From Blasia pusilla (lineage: Eukaryota > Marchantiophyta > Marchantiopsida > Blasiales), in NCBI GenBank assembly GCA_050084515.1, contig CM114273.1:29698001-29762000 (forward strand): a DNA stretch of 64,000 nucleotides, written 5' to 3'. The notes below the pieces were generated by a model. That model did not search any database. It saw nothing but the letters and a program-made list of their open reading frames with translations, and was not told where the DNA came from. A program made the position numbers and the translations under genes. This document shows, piece after piece, positions 23,470-33,252 of this stretch. How positions within the stretch are numbered: the first letter of the stretch is position 1; every line of letters starts with the position of its first letter.

Positions 23470-23906
23470 CAAATCCTAAATTTTCCACTGTTCCAAACGT
23501 GACATGCAGAAGGGGTGTATACAAAGATTCGACGAAGTTAGTGAATATTGCGCGTATACGTGAATTTGAAGAGAAACACATCCAAATTCTTCAATTGGGA
23601 GATTGTATTGATAGTATCATTGGCTGTTATAGTATTGGACGCATGGATGATGTATGTTTAACTTGCCAAGTACTTCATTGGAATTGTGAAAGGGTGAAGT
23701 CATCAAAGTTCTCGAACTCTCTTTTTGGGATGTGTTGTAAGCATGGTAAGGTCCAATTACCATATTTGAAGTCTTCACCTACTTTTCTATTTGAGCTGAA
23801 TTCGGGTGTTAAATCAAATCGTATGCATTTTTTGGGGTATGCACGTGTCTGTAATAGCACGCTTCAATTGGCATCCATTGGAGCACATATTATAGAGCAT
23901 GGCATT
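23470..23906 (+). pseudogene. Helitron Rep-Hel N-terminal region, interrupted at 23907
   Basis: The frame at 23355-23906 contains DVCLTCQVLHWNCERVKSSK, then GMCCKHGKVQLPYLKSSP, then FLGYARVCNSTLQLASIGAH. This matches the conserved order of the Helitron N-terminal region (C..C..hHW.E, CC..GKV.LP.L..P, R.YN..LAF.S.GA). It is thought to be a zinc-binding, DNA-contacting part. The frame runs directly into the terminal repeat of the retroelement at 23907 and resumes after 35239 with VMHEI. Confidence 0.75.
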
Positions 23907-24420
23907 TGTCACGTCTTTTAGGATAGATCAGTGAGATCTAGTAGAGCGCCTTCGTGAGTAGTGGAAGACATGCCCAATAGGTCCAGGGTGACCTGTTGAG
24001 GCCCTGGGAAACTTGAGAGAGCAGGTTTCCCCTTCGTTCCGGCTCATTTGGAGCCATATTGAGAAACTTACTATTTTAGGTAAGTATCATTTTGAATATA
24101 TGATCAAATGTCTATTTTTGGTAAGTGACCCTTAACCTTCTACATCAGGTCAGGAGCCAAGGAGGTGACTTGGGAGAATAGGTTACCATGGAGAGAGCTT
24201 GGGAGAGGGGAGGGGTATACCTCAAGGAGAGAGAGTTTGAGAGCCCATTCTCTGTTTGTTGAACCTCTTGGCATGAGGCGGCGGAGCTATGGTCCCTTGC
24301 CTTGTGAGTGTAACCCAAGCCTCTCATTAGGAGAGTGGGTTTGGTTTGACATGAGAGAGAGTGCACACCTTTGAGAGCTATGGTGTGAGATGGTGTAGAG
24401 AGAGATTGGATCTTACTTTA
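23907..24420 (+). repeat. Terminal block A1 (split direct repeat)
   Basis: Starts TGTCACGTCTTTTAGGATAG and ends ..GGATCTTACTTTA. It matches A2 (34600-35113) over the full 514 bp at about 93-94% by eye. In A1 the sequence then runs into the leader (GAAAGAGAGAG), whereas in A2 it runs into block B2. Confidence 0.9.
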
Positions 24421-26087
24421 GAAAGAGAGAGTGAGAGAGCTTCATGGGGGAGCTCGTTGGTCACTCGCTATTTTTGTAGGTTGGGGACCATGTTTGCGGT
24501 TCAGCAGCTCATGGGAGTGCTCACCGGAGCAAGGGTTGCTTTGATTGTTCTTTGCATTTGCCGATTTTTTGTGTGGAAGAGTGGTGCGCGGAAGCGTTGC
24601 CCAATTTTTGATAGGGATTGAGTATGGGAGCGGGTTGCCTCATGCCGGTGCTCTCGGGAGCATCATATAGCTTGCTGATTTGTATTTTTACAGGTTTTAC
24701 ATTTTTGTTGGGAGAAATCAGCGCGGAAGCGCTGTCAAATTTTGTGTAGGAGAAAGAGACATTGGGATTTACGACATTCCCCGTCAATTTTTACTGGAAT
24801 GTCCGATTTAAAAATTTGTCAATATTGTCGTAAATCGTGAAGCTGTGCAGGTTGTGCAATAAATAGTGCGCAATTTGGAGTCGCGAGCAAAAAATTATGC
24901 TTAATCTTGCAAAATTGCCATTGCTAGGCAATTTTTAGGGTTAAATTGTTCAAACCCTAAACCAACCGCCACGCCGGGGGTAGCCGTCGCTGTCATAGTC
25001 ATCGTCAATGGTCTGCCGTCGACAGCCAACCGTCATGGTACACGATCAACCGTCACCGTCATCGGTCGGCCGTCACCATCAGCGGTTAACCGTTACCGTC
25101 AACGGTCCACCGTCCGTTGTTCATCCTTTGGTTGCCATTGCCGCCATTACCGAGTGGAGGGTCTTCCATGGCGTTTGTTGATTCTCTGACTTGCGTCGCC
25201 ATCACGTACTTTATTTTGGCCGCCACCGTCATCGCAGTTTCGTCATCAAGCAATGATGGCAGATGACATCCGATTATGGTGTTTGAGTTTTGATTTCATG
25301 CTGCTATGTTGTGATTGGTAGCCGCTCGACGACGATCGAGTATCGTGCCGTGACGCCCGTAGCCGCAACCCGCCGCCAATTTCCGCGCCGTGCCGCTCGT
25401 GGCCGCACCGCACCGTCTCGATTGTGGAGCTGCACCGTCATTGTGGAGCAAAGTGTGGGTTTATTGTTGATTGAGGAGGGTATGCCGCCGAGTGCCGCAT
25501 CCCACCATCGAGGGCTGTGCCGTTCCGTGCCCCTTGCAACGCCGCACCGTTCCATTGGAACCGCATTGTCTATCGAGGAGTTTTGAGCAGCATCAGTACG
25601 GAAGGAGTATGACTTGCTGATTGGAGGAGTTGTCTCCACGACCGAGTTGGGATCAAGATTTGCAGTTGCTGAGGAGCTACATTGACATGTGTTCAGGTTA
25701 TCCATTATGGTCCTTTACCCTACACGTGTGAGGGGTTATGGGATTTGGGTAGTTTATTTGGGGATATTGGGTGTGTGGATGCTGAGAGCATCATTTATGT
25801 ATGTGGTTTAGGGGACATAGATCTGTGTGGGATGTTTGGAATTGAGGGTAGGTTGTCGTTGAGATGATAGCCTGGTCAATTTGCCTCACCACGCCGGGTG
25901 TTGCCGCACGTTACACGTCTCGGGGAGGGAGAGTGTAGATTGAGTGCCGCATGTTTGGGATGAGTGATTGAGGGATTACTCACGAGGTTGAGAGTGATCG
26001 GGTGAGAGGGGCACGAAGGTCATCACGGAATTCTTTCGGGACTTTGAGAGGCAAGGTGGTGAACCCAAGAGTAGCTCTAGAGGTTTT
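24421..26087 (+). other. Leader of the retroelement, non-coding
   Basis: There is no motif-bearing frame. 24950-25130 holds irregular CCGTCAnC/CGGTC words (about 12 imperfect copies), and 24720-24740 has GCGGAAGCGCTGTC, also seen at 4471. Overlapping frames on both strands at 25290-25705 follow from the GC-rich composition and are not called. Confidence 0.5.
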
Positions 26088-27820
26088 ATGCGGAGTGGCG
26101 TGAGGTTCCGAGGATCTCCACGTGAGGGACCACCTCGACCTCCTTCCGTGTCATCGTCAGACAAGAAGGAGGGTGTAGAGGAGTTTGTGAGCACATCGCC
26201 ACATATTGTGAGTGGTCCTACTTTTTGGGCGTACGAGATGGACGACCGAGGTAGAGAACCGCGTAGGTTTTCAGATGCAGTAGGCATGATTGAGTTGCAT
26301 GATTTCATAGCAGAGTTTACGAGTCGGTGCGACTCCCAGCGGGCCAGGAACTCTAGAGAGTTCAAGCCGTTTACAGCATGGAACGGTATGTTCCAGCATT
26401 TAGAGGGGGCGCCCATGGACGATTACCATGAGTTCTCTTAGAGATATGCACGTGAGATCGAGGCGTGGAGGCTCTACTATGACCCACATTATGTGTCATG
26501 GACGGAGCCCTTCCCAGATGAGGAGGAGGAGTCAGGAGAGGCTACTTCCTCTTCCACTAGTGACGTTTTAGGAGGGGTCACTCACACGGGAGCAATTGCA
26601 CCGTCTAGTCGGGTTCGTCCCAGGTTCAACCCTTTGTTTGAGTTCTTTGTTGAGTTGAGGGCGAGCTACCAAGGGATACGGACGGAGAAGTTGCGGAGCA
26701 TCCACGACTTCCAGAGGCGCCCAGGTGAGAGTTTGCGTGAGGCTTACACTCGCTTGCGCCGGTTGATCAACGTCACTCAGGGGGGGACAAAGGCTTAGGC
26801 TATCTAGTCATGGTACGCGATGCTAGACCGAACCCTGCTGACACGAGTGCGGGATGGGGTGCTTCTTATGAACACCTTCCCTACGTTGAGAGATGTTTTT
26901 AGGACCGCCGAGAACATTGAGCGCAACATGGCGGAGGAGAGCGTAGCCACCATGGGTTCTGGGCGAGAGCGGTCACGATTGTCTGCACCACCTGTGCAGC
27001 AACGTGGACTCCAAGAAAGGTCGATTGTGGCACCGCGAGCTCAAGGAGGATACCGGGAGGCCATGCCACAGAGACTCGCGCCTTCATATGCGACTCAATA
27101 GCAGCCGCCTACTACTACTTGTTGGTCATGTGGTGGAGGCCATCATCAACGCGATTGCACTCGTCAGGGTCATGGATGTGTGCCTCAGCATGGAGGAGGA
27201 GATGGTGCTGCACCAAGAGGTTATTAGTGTCACTATTGTCAGAGGTATGATCATACACGCGCGAGGTGTTTCAGTTTCAGCACCAGAGCGAGTAGCCGGT
27301 CGGGTGGGCTAGAGATCGTGCACCAGGTGGTCTTGTTGGGGGACAAGGAGCTCGAGTTGCTTGACAGGGTGGTGGAGTTTCCCGTAGAGGAGGTAGAGCA
27401 CCACCACCTAGACGCACCGAGGGAGACGCTGGACATGAGGCTGGGATGGCTACTCATATCCAACAGCTACAGGAGCAGATTGCCGCTATGGCATTGAGGT
27501 TAGCCGATGCCAGATCCGTGGCATCGACATCATATGGAGCAGCTAGAGATCTGGAGGATCCTGGTTGGATGTGCGGGGTTGCCCAGATGGAGGCCGCCGC
27601 AATTGTGACGCGTGGAGGAGCCGTAGAGTTGGGTCCACAATAGACTAGGCTTCCTCAATCTTTCACGTTGTCCGAAGCGATGAGGACCCCATCGATGGGT
27701 CCTCATCAAAGTTCCTGGAGAGTTGGTGATGTTGTTGGTGTGCAGGCACGGAGGGCGATGGGAGAAGCAAGTGCGAAGACTCCTATTGTTGATGCTCAGG
27801 ATGGGCATGTGTAGAGCACG
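26088..27820 (+). pseudogene. Retroelement gag with two zinc knuckles
   Basis: Chosen start: ATG at 26088, a short Arg/Gly/Pro-rich N-terminus. Capsid-like blocks are FKPFTAWNGMFQHLEGAP (about 26360), FVELRASYQGIRTEKLRSIH (about 26650) and SLREAYTRLRRLI (about 26732), followed by RDVFRTAENIERNMAEE. Two nucleocapsid knuckles follow: CWSCGGGHHQRDC (27120-27158, one residue short of the canonical spacing) and CHYCQRYDHTRARC (27228-27269, exact C-x2-C-x4-H-x4-C). After a frameshift near 27300 the frame continues with HIQQLQEQIAAMALRLADA, a coiled-coil-like stretch. In-frame stops are at 26439, 26796, 26805, 27099, 27225, 27641 and 27812, all TAG. Gag would form the particle shell and bind element RNA. 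Confidence 0.8.
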
Positions 27821-28771
27821 TTGTTGGGGATGGCCACCGTTGTGTACCGCACTCCTTTATTTTGTGCTTCCGATGTTATGACATTTGGGGGTACGCCCGC
27901 CGAGGCTTTTTGGCTGGTCGCTTCACTATGTGAGGGCGGAGTTGGAGTTCCTGCATCACGGTCAGATATGATTGCAGAGGAGGTGATGGACCTGCCGTTG
28001 GAGCGGATGCTCGGGCCGTCCCGGTCAGATTCATGGCAGGCTGCGGCTGCTAGGATGGTGGAGATGCCCACTAGACCCGCGATAGAGTGCCATGGCTTGT
28101 CTTGGTGTTGTGTTGCTGGATAACCAAGGAGAGGTCTTCCAGTTGGTGAGTCCAGAGGTAGAGCTTTTAGTCCGCAATGCGTCTTGTTGGATTCAGGAGC
28201 GCAACCCCTAATGTTGGGGAAAGCATCATTCATAGGATTGGGCTTGACGAGAGCCGATGTGGAGCGTTGTCCATTCTGGATACAGACATCCTTGGGTGGA
28301 GCGAGTACCACACAGTATATCACCCGACAAGAGGTCGTGGTGAGGATTCGCCCGGGACATCCTACAGATGAGTCCGTGGTGCGTGCCAAGGCGCTAGTGA
28401 CTGATGCAGAGTCCTACGACGTCTTGGTTGGTGGAGCAGTGTTATACCCGATGGGGTTTTCCCTGTATTACTGGGAGGAGTCAGCTTCCTATAGACTAGG
28501 GTGGCAGTCAGGTGATGGGCACCTTAGCTCATTACTCGTTCGATTCATAGGTGTAGTGATCGAGCAACGGCGAGGAGAGATGGCGACCTTAGCAGCATTT
28601 AGCAGTGCCATCACTTGGCCTAGTGATTTGATTGAGGGACATGTCCATGCAGAGGATACTCCTGTTCTTGAGATTTCTATGGAGAGGAGTGTTATGGTAG
28701 CTGCACCATTCCGTGGAGAAGAGGTGTCACTGTGGGGCTCGACTGAGGAGCTTCGACGATTGGCAGATTAG
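27821..28771 (+). pseudogene. Retropepsin-type aspartic protease region of the retroelement
   Basis: Frame 27821-28771 has one in-frame TAA at 28121 and a terminal TAG at 28769. The catalytic triplet is CVLLDSGAQPLMLGKASF (from about 28175; Asp-Ser-Gly). A second conserved block is YDVLVGGAVLYPMGFSLYYW (28418-28477), then YRLGWQSGDG. The enzyme would cleave the gag-pol polyprotein. The frame then changes about 28790 into the methyltransferase frame with no sign of a separate gene start, so protease and methyltransferase were probably one polyprotein. Confidence 0.8.
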
Positions 28772-28799
28772 CACATGCAGACCGCGTGGAGCGAGGCGT

Positions 28800-29870
28800 T
28801 TGCATCAGAGCGTGACGGGTCTCGAGGAACCCGAGGTAGCAGGGAGTGCTACGATGATATCCTTGGATACCACACCCATTGTGTGGTGTATCCCAGAGGA
28901 GGATATTTGAATATTAGATCTCTTTGGAGGGATAAGCACTGGGTTAGCTGCTGTTTTGCAGGCAAGGGTGCGAGTACAGCAGTATCTGTATGTGGAGAGT
29001 GCTGATGTTGTGAGGCGCGTCTCACTACAACATGTGGCGGAGTTATGCCTATGTTTTCCCGACTTATTGTCTGCGTCCGCGGTACAGGGGTACCAGAGTT
29101 CCCAACCGAGGGATATTTTGTTGTTGGGGATGCAGGACTTAGAGCGGGTAGGGACCATTGATTTGGTCATTTCCGGTTGGCCATGTCAGGGCCAATCGAG
29201 TGTTGGACGAGGCAGCGGGTTGGATGACACTCGGTCCAGGTTGTTTTGGGAGATGTTGAGGATCTTACGGCAGTTGCACGAGCACCAGTATCGTTCTCTA
29301 GCCTACATTCTGGAGAATGTGCCGATCTTAGGAGACTCCATGTCACGGGTGGTGACGAGTGCTCATCAGGTGCGTGCCTGGATCGGCACTGCAGTGTTCT
29401 TGGATGCATCAAGTGTAGGTTCTAGAGCCCATAGCCCGCATATATGGTGGACCAACTTGGTGCCCCATGTGGTGTTATGGAGGGTGTATGTGAGAGTGGA
29501 GCGCCCCTCCCATTTGTTAGTGGATTCCATTATGGATCCAAGTCGTCAATCACAGGCAATGAGGCACGATGATAAACCATCGTTGACTATGGTCAATAGG
29601 GTAGGCAGGCCGTGGGCAGCCTTGCCCACGTTTGTGAGTTTTCCCGCTTCCTATGCATACAAGGAGGCCGGTCTTGGCTTGGTTTGGGATGATCAGGTTC
29701 AGTGGTTGGTGGAGCCCAATGCCGACGAGAGAGAGCGAGCGATGGGATTTCCCACAGGAGTGACGGCAGTACCGTCAGTGTTAGAGGCATCACCACGCCA
29801 TTCCTGGGTCAGGCGATGGACCTGAACTGCTTGACATGGCTCCTCAGCTTGGGAGTGGCTGAGCAACCTC
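28800..29870 (+). pseudogene. DNMT3-like cytosine-5 DNA methyltransferase domain within pol
   Basis: Motifs of a C5 methyltransferase occur in order. Motif I, ILDLFGGISTGL, is at 28911-28946 (AdoMet binding; DNMT3 proteins have a similar LFDGIATGL). Motif IV, GWPCQGQS, has the catalytic Cys codon at 29184-29186. Motif VI, ENVP, is at 29313. Motif VIII, SRAHSPHIWWTN, is at 29421-29456 (DNMT3-like AAHRARYFWGN). Motif IX/X follows as ERERAMGFPTG at 29727-29759, then FLGQAMDLN at 29801 in another frame. Size, about 310 codons, fits a DNMT3-type catalytic domain. One TGA at 28908, just before motif I, and one frameshift about 29,795-29,800 break it. It would transfer a methyl group from AdoMet to cytosine C5 in DNA. 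It sits between protease and RT in the same orientation, so it belongs to the element and not to a host gene. Confidence 0.88.
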
Positions 29871-30388
29871 GTATGAGATCACGACAGATCAAAGCGGTTG
29901 CATTGGTGAGCCCCATGCCTACCGAGACGATGGAGGCACTGGTTGGGGGTGAGACCCAAGGAGATCTATGCACCAAGGGAGATCGGAAGAGACACCCTTG
30001 GACTTCTTGGGATGTTTCGCAGGTACGCCAGGAGATGATAGCCACAACATCGAGCGTGGTTTCGGGCACTGCATGTGGAGGAGATCAGAGTTTGTAGTTG
30101 GCAGCAAGAGAGCGGCCGAGTGTTGTTGTTCGAGACAGGGTTGCATCATAGCAACCATTGATACCCGTGCCGGAGAGTCATACCGTAGTCACGATGGGGA
30201 CTTGGGAGCCAGATATGGGCCCAAAGTTGACAGGAGGAGAGCGGCGCCGAATACATCAGTTCCTCAGGAGCTTAGCATGGAGGATTTGGGTACAGCTGAA
30301 GGGACCGGGGATCCGCATTGGGTTGTCGAGTGATACGTTGATCTTCCGATGACCCTACAAGTACAGTGATATGGAGAGGGCTCTGATT
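29871..30388 (+). pseudogene. Linker between methyltransferase and RT in pol
   Basis: The same frame as motif X continues through TAG stops at 30095 and 30149 and a TGA at 30350 to the RT start. Visible peptide: TMGTWEPDMGPKLTGGER, then IHQFLRSLAWRIW. No domain was recognised. It may be the N-terminal (fingers) side of RT. Confidence 0.5.
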
Positions 30389-31620
30389 TAGAGTAGGAGC
30401 CAGGACTTGGTCGGAGCAGGACTAGTGGAGATGTCGCATGGGGAGTATGCATCTGCCGCTGTCATGCCCACCAAGAGGGATGTGCATGGCAACTGGACGG
30501 ATAGGCGTATGTGTGGGGATTACCGACCTATCAATCGACATACGAAGTCCAATAGGTATGCCATGCCCACCCTTGAGGAGATCTTTGATGCGATTGGTCA
30601 CGCAAAGATCTTCAGTTCATTGGATTTGCAAGCCGGATACCATCAGCTGCCTATCAGATTGGAGGACCGGAAGAAGACGGCATTTTGGGGCATCGATCCT
30701 CACGGGAAGGATTGTTTGTACTAGTGGCGGTTCTTACCATTTGGGTTAAAGAATGCCCCGGCTGAGTTTCAGAGGGTCATGGATAGGATCTTGGCTGGTC
30801 TGAATTTTGCTAGGTGTTATATTGATGACATCGTAGTCTTTAGCGCCACGATTGAGGAGCATGAGAGACATCTAGAGGAGGTGTTTCACGATTGCAATTA
30901 GATGGGCTGAAGCTACATCCAGGCAAGTGCAAATTCTTCTACGACCAGATTGAGTACTTGGGTCATACGATATATCCAAGGGGCCTTGGTATTCAGCAGA
31001 CAAAGTTAGAGGCTATCTCACGCATTCCATGCCCTATAGACGTGAGCCGTGTTCGCGCATTCATGAGATTGGCAAACTTCTATCGGCGATACGTCAAGGG
31101 ATTCAGTTCGATTGCATAGTCGCCGACCTTGCTGACCAAGGTGGATCACGAGTGGCACTAGGGGGATGAGGAGGAGCGAGCATTTCAGTTGCTCACGGAC
31201 AGGTTGACGTCCGTGCCCATATTGAGGAGACCGATCAGGGGGCGCCCTTTCTAGTTGCACACAGATTGGAGCATGTTGGGGCTTGGAGTGGTGCTCATCC
31301 AACATGATGATGAGGGTAGAGAGTTCGTGGTGGCTTACGCTAGCCGCTCGAACAACGCTGCAGAGGCGAAGTACAGCTCGTATGAGGGTGAGTGCTTGGA
31401 TGCGGTGTGGGCTTTTGCGCATTTCACGTGTTACTTATTCGACAACACCTTTACCATCATCATTGATCATCAGCCACTGAAGTGGTTGATGGAGTCCGAC
31501 AAGCTTACAGGGAAGCTTACGAGAGGGGCTCTGTTATTGTAGGAGTATGATTTTCAGGTGGTACATAGACTAGGGACGCTCAACTAGGATGCAGATGGGT
31601 TGAGTCGTAACCCATGCCCG
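30389..31620 (+). pseudogene. Ty3/gypsy reverse transcriptase and RNase H
   Basis: RT runs from VGAGLVEMSHGEYASAAVM (about 30410) through MCGDYRPIN, IFSSLDLQAGYHQLPI and PFGLKNAPAEFQRVMD to the catalytic YIDD at 30818-30829. It continues after a frameshift (about 30890) with LKLHPGKCKFF and YLGHTI. RNase H is at about 31250-31500, with catalytic acidic residues in LHTDWS, SYEGECLDAVW and IIDHQPLKWLM, ending in the usual DADGLSRNP. Together they would copy element RNA into DNA and degrade the template. In-frame stops are at 30389, 30722, 31117, 31159, 31252, 31540 and 31585, all TAG, mostly where the family has Gln (e.g. before WRFLPFG, before LHTDW, before EYDFQV). Confidence 0.9.
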
Positions 31621-33215
31621 AGTCAGCGAGATGCGACTAGAGCTCGATAACATGGAGAGAGTGATGAGGAGTCAGGTGCCAAGATGGCACGCGTCAGCCT
31701 ATTTAGGCATGTTGGTTATGGAAAGCCAGAGTGTGGAGACTTCGATGGCGAGGTCTAGTGGAGAGTCCTTGGATCTCGAGGCCAATGAGGACACGACAAG
31801 TGGCCGAGATATTCATGATGATGGAGTAGTCTTGGAGTACCGTCGTACTGGCAGTATTGCGAGCACCGTGGATGCTAGAGAGCGGGATCGGATCCTACAT
31901 CGGGCCAGACGGTTCCGTTGGGAAGTGACAAATGTTTTGAGGGTTGGGAGGATGGCACAGTACGCGTAGTGCCGCATCCTTTACAAAGAGCACGACTAGT
32001 GGAGCATGCCCACAAGGAGTTGGGTCACTTTGGGGTGAAGCGGATGTACAGCTTGCTCCAGATTCAGTATTGGTGGCGAGGCATGCAGACTGACGTTCAA
32101 CAATTTGTTGCCAGGTGCATGATGTGTGATCGGGTCCGAGCATCGTTCAATGCTCCGACTCCACAGCTGCATCCATTACCGATCATGGGCTTAGGGTATA
32201 GATGGAGTTTGGATTTTGTGGGACCTTCGCCTTTGACGGAGCGTCACAATCGTTATGTGTTGGTGATGGTAGAGCACTTCTCTAAGTGGATCGAGTTGGT
32301 TGCATTTCCTGACAAAGCGAGTGAGGGAGTAGCTTATGCCTTCCTTGAAAGAGTGCCGAGTCATTATGGCGCACCGGCTGAGGTGTTGACAGACCAGGGT
32401 ACCGAGTTTCACGGTGAGTTCCAGGCCTTATGTGATCAGGCGCTGATCGACCACTACACGACTTCGCGAGATCATCCCGAGGCGGATGGATTAGCAGAGA
32501 GAGTTGTGCAGACATTGAAGAGGGGTTTACGCAAGTATGGCTTGCAGAGAGGTCACTTAAGAGATAGGGACCTCTAGTTGCCATGGTTGGCAATGGGATA
32601 CAGATTCAGCAGGCAGGCATCCTTAGCATCTTTTTCACCGTACTTGCTACTTTATAGTCGAGAGCCAGAGTTACCTACGGCCATTTGTCGAGATGCAAGT
32701 GAGGTGATGGACCTTGATGACCCAGATGTATGGATGCAAGCATGTTCTCAGAGGGCTGAGTTGTTTCGGAGAGTGATGCCTATGGCGTTCGAGAACTTGG
32801 CGATTGTGCAACATCGGGATACGTTGAGGTAAGCGACTATTCAGGGTGGTGGATATCGACCAATTATCTGGAGGTTTCATCAGGGAGATTATGTCTACTT
32901 GCAGAAGACGGCACCGACGACGTTGGATATGACTGCAGGGCGCACTATCCTGAGAGTGCCTGACGTTTTGCCATCGGGTGTTCTCTTGCTGGAGGGACGC
33001 GATGGTATGGTATGGAAGGACCATGTGCGTAATTGTGCGCCATGTCACATTCCTAACATTGAGGGTACATTAGATCCGAGCTTAGTAGTAGTTCCTGCAA
33101 GCTTGCATTGTATGTTGTGTGGTTCTGCCCGTGGTGCGGCCACGATGCTAGTTTGTGATGGATGTTCGAGAGGTTGGCATATGGCATGTCTGACGCCACC
33201 TCTCACTAGGTTCCT
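31621..33215 (+). pseudogene. Ty3/gypsy integrase
   Basis: The zinc-binding HHCC module is HAHKELGHFG..CMMC (about 31999-32130). The catalytic core has Asp in WSLDFVG (32212), Asp in LTDQGTEF (32392) and Glu in DGLAERV (about 32497), which is the D-D-35-E spacing class. The C-terminal part LPWLAMGYRFSRQASLASFS (about 32578) leads to HQGDYVYLQK and MVWKDHVRNC. It would insert the DNA copy into chromosomes. A frameshift at about 31920, a TAG at 32575 and a TAA at 32830 disable it. The acidic, Ser-rich stretch between RNase H and the HHCC module (about 31620-31900) also has frame breaks. Confidence 0.9.
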
Positions 33216-33248
33216 CGGGGACGATGGATGTGTCTCAGATGTACATAG
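33103..33248 (+). pseudogene. PHD finger at the integrase C-terminus
   Basis: In the integrase frame: CMLC (33109-33120), eleven residues, CDGC (33154-33165), GWHMAC (His at 33178, Cys at 33187), then LTPPL. After a one-base frameshift near 33210, WMCLRC supplies the last two Cys (33231, 33240), and TAG at 33246 ends the protein. This is a complete C4-H-C3 ligand set with the PHD-typical GWH, L-x-PPL and W-x-C. PHD fingers read histone H3 tails. At this position chromoviruses have a chromodomain, so a targeting role is a reasonable inference. Confidence 0.85.
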
Positions 33249-33252
33249 AGGA

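Larger units (their letters stand above)
20503..23470 (+). pseudogene. 5' exons of the Helitron gene, unknown function
   Basis: Blocks with coding character occur at about 20840-21150 (frame continuing the right arm of the inverted repeat: ARNVFNEFQEGREVTKGHD), 21457-21831 (PMFDLEVDNHSMIVSIEDIR.., ending before a stop), 21980-22075, and three related units at about 22342-22616, 22883-23122 and 23273-23470. Each of the three units starts with a CCCT..TACATGACAT..CTTCGAGTTGC phrase (peptide LHDxLRVA). Intron borders are plausible at 23122 (AAG before GTATAT) and 23270 (TTATAG). I cannot name the domain. These may be the variable N-terminal extension of Rep-Hel or a separate upstream gene. Confidence 0.4.

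Noticed and set aside
25290-25705. Overlapping plus and minus frames in the retroelement leader
   Set aside because: Mirror-image frames from GC-rich CCG/CGG words, no gag or envelope-like motif.
28800-29870. Host DNMT3 gene or bacterial methyltransferase contamination
   Set aside because: It is flanked on the same strand by protease and RT of one polyprotein, inside terminal blocks A and B, with no introns and the same decay pattern as the neighbours.
26088-33250. TAG recoded as Gln in this genome or element
   Set aside because: The set also contains TGA and TAA stops and several frameshifts, and the host PPR and lipocalin genes use ordinary codons. Methylation-driven decay explains the bias more simply.
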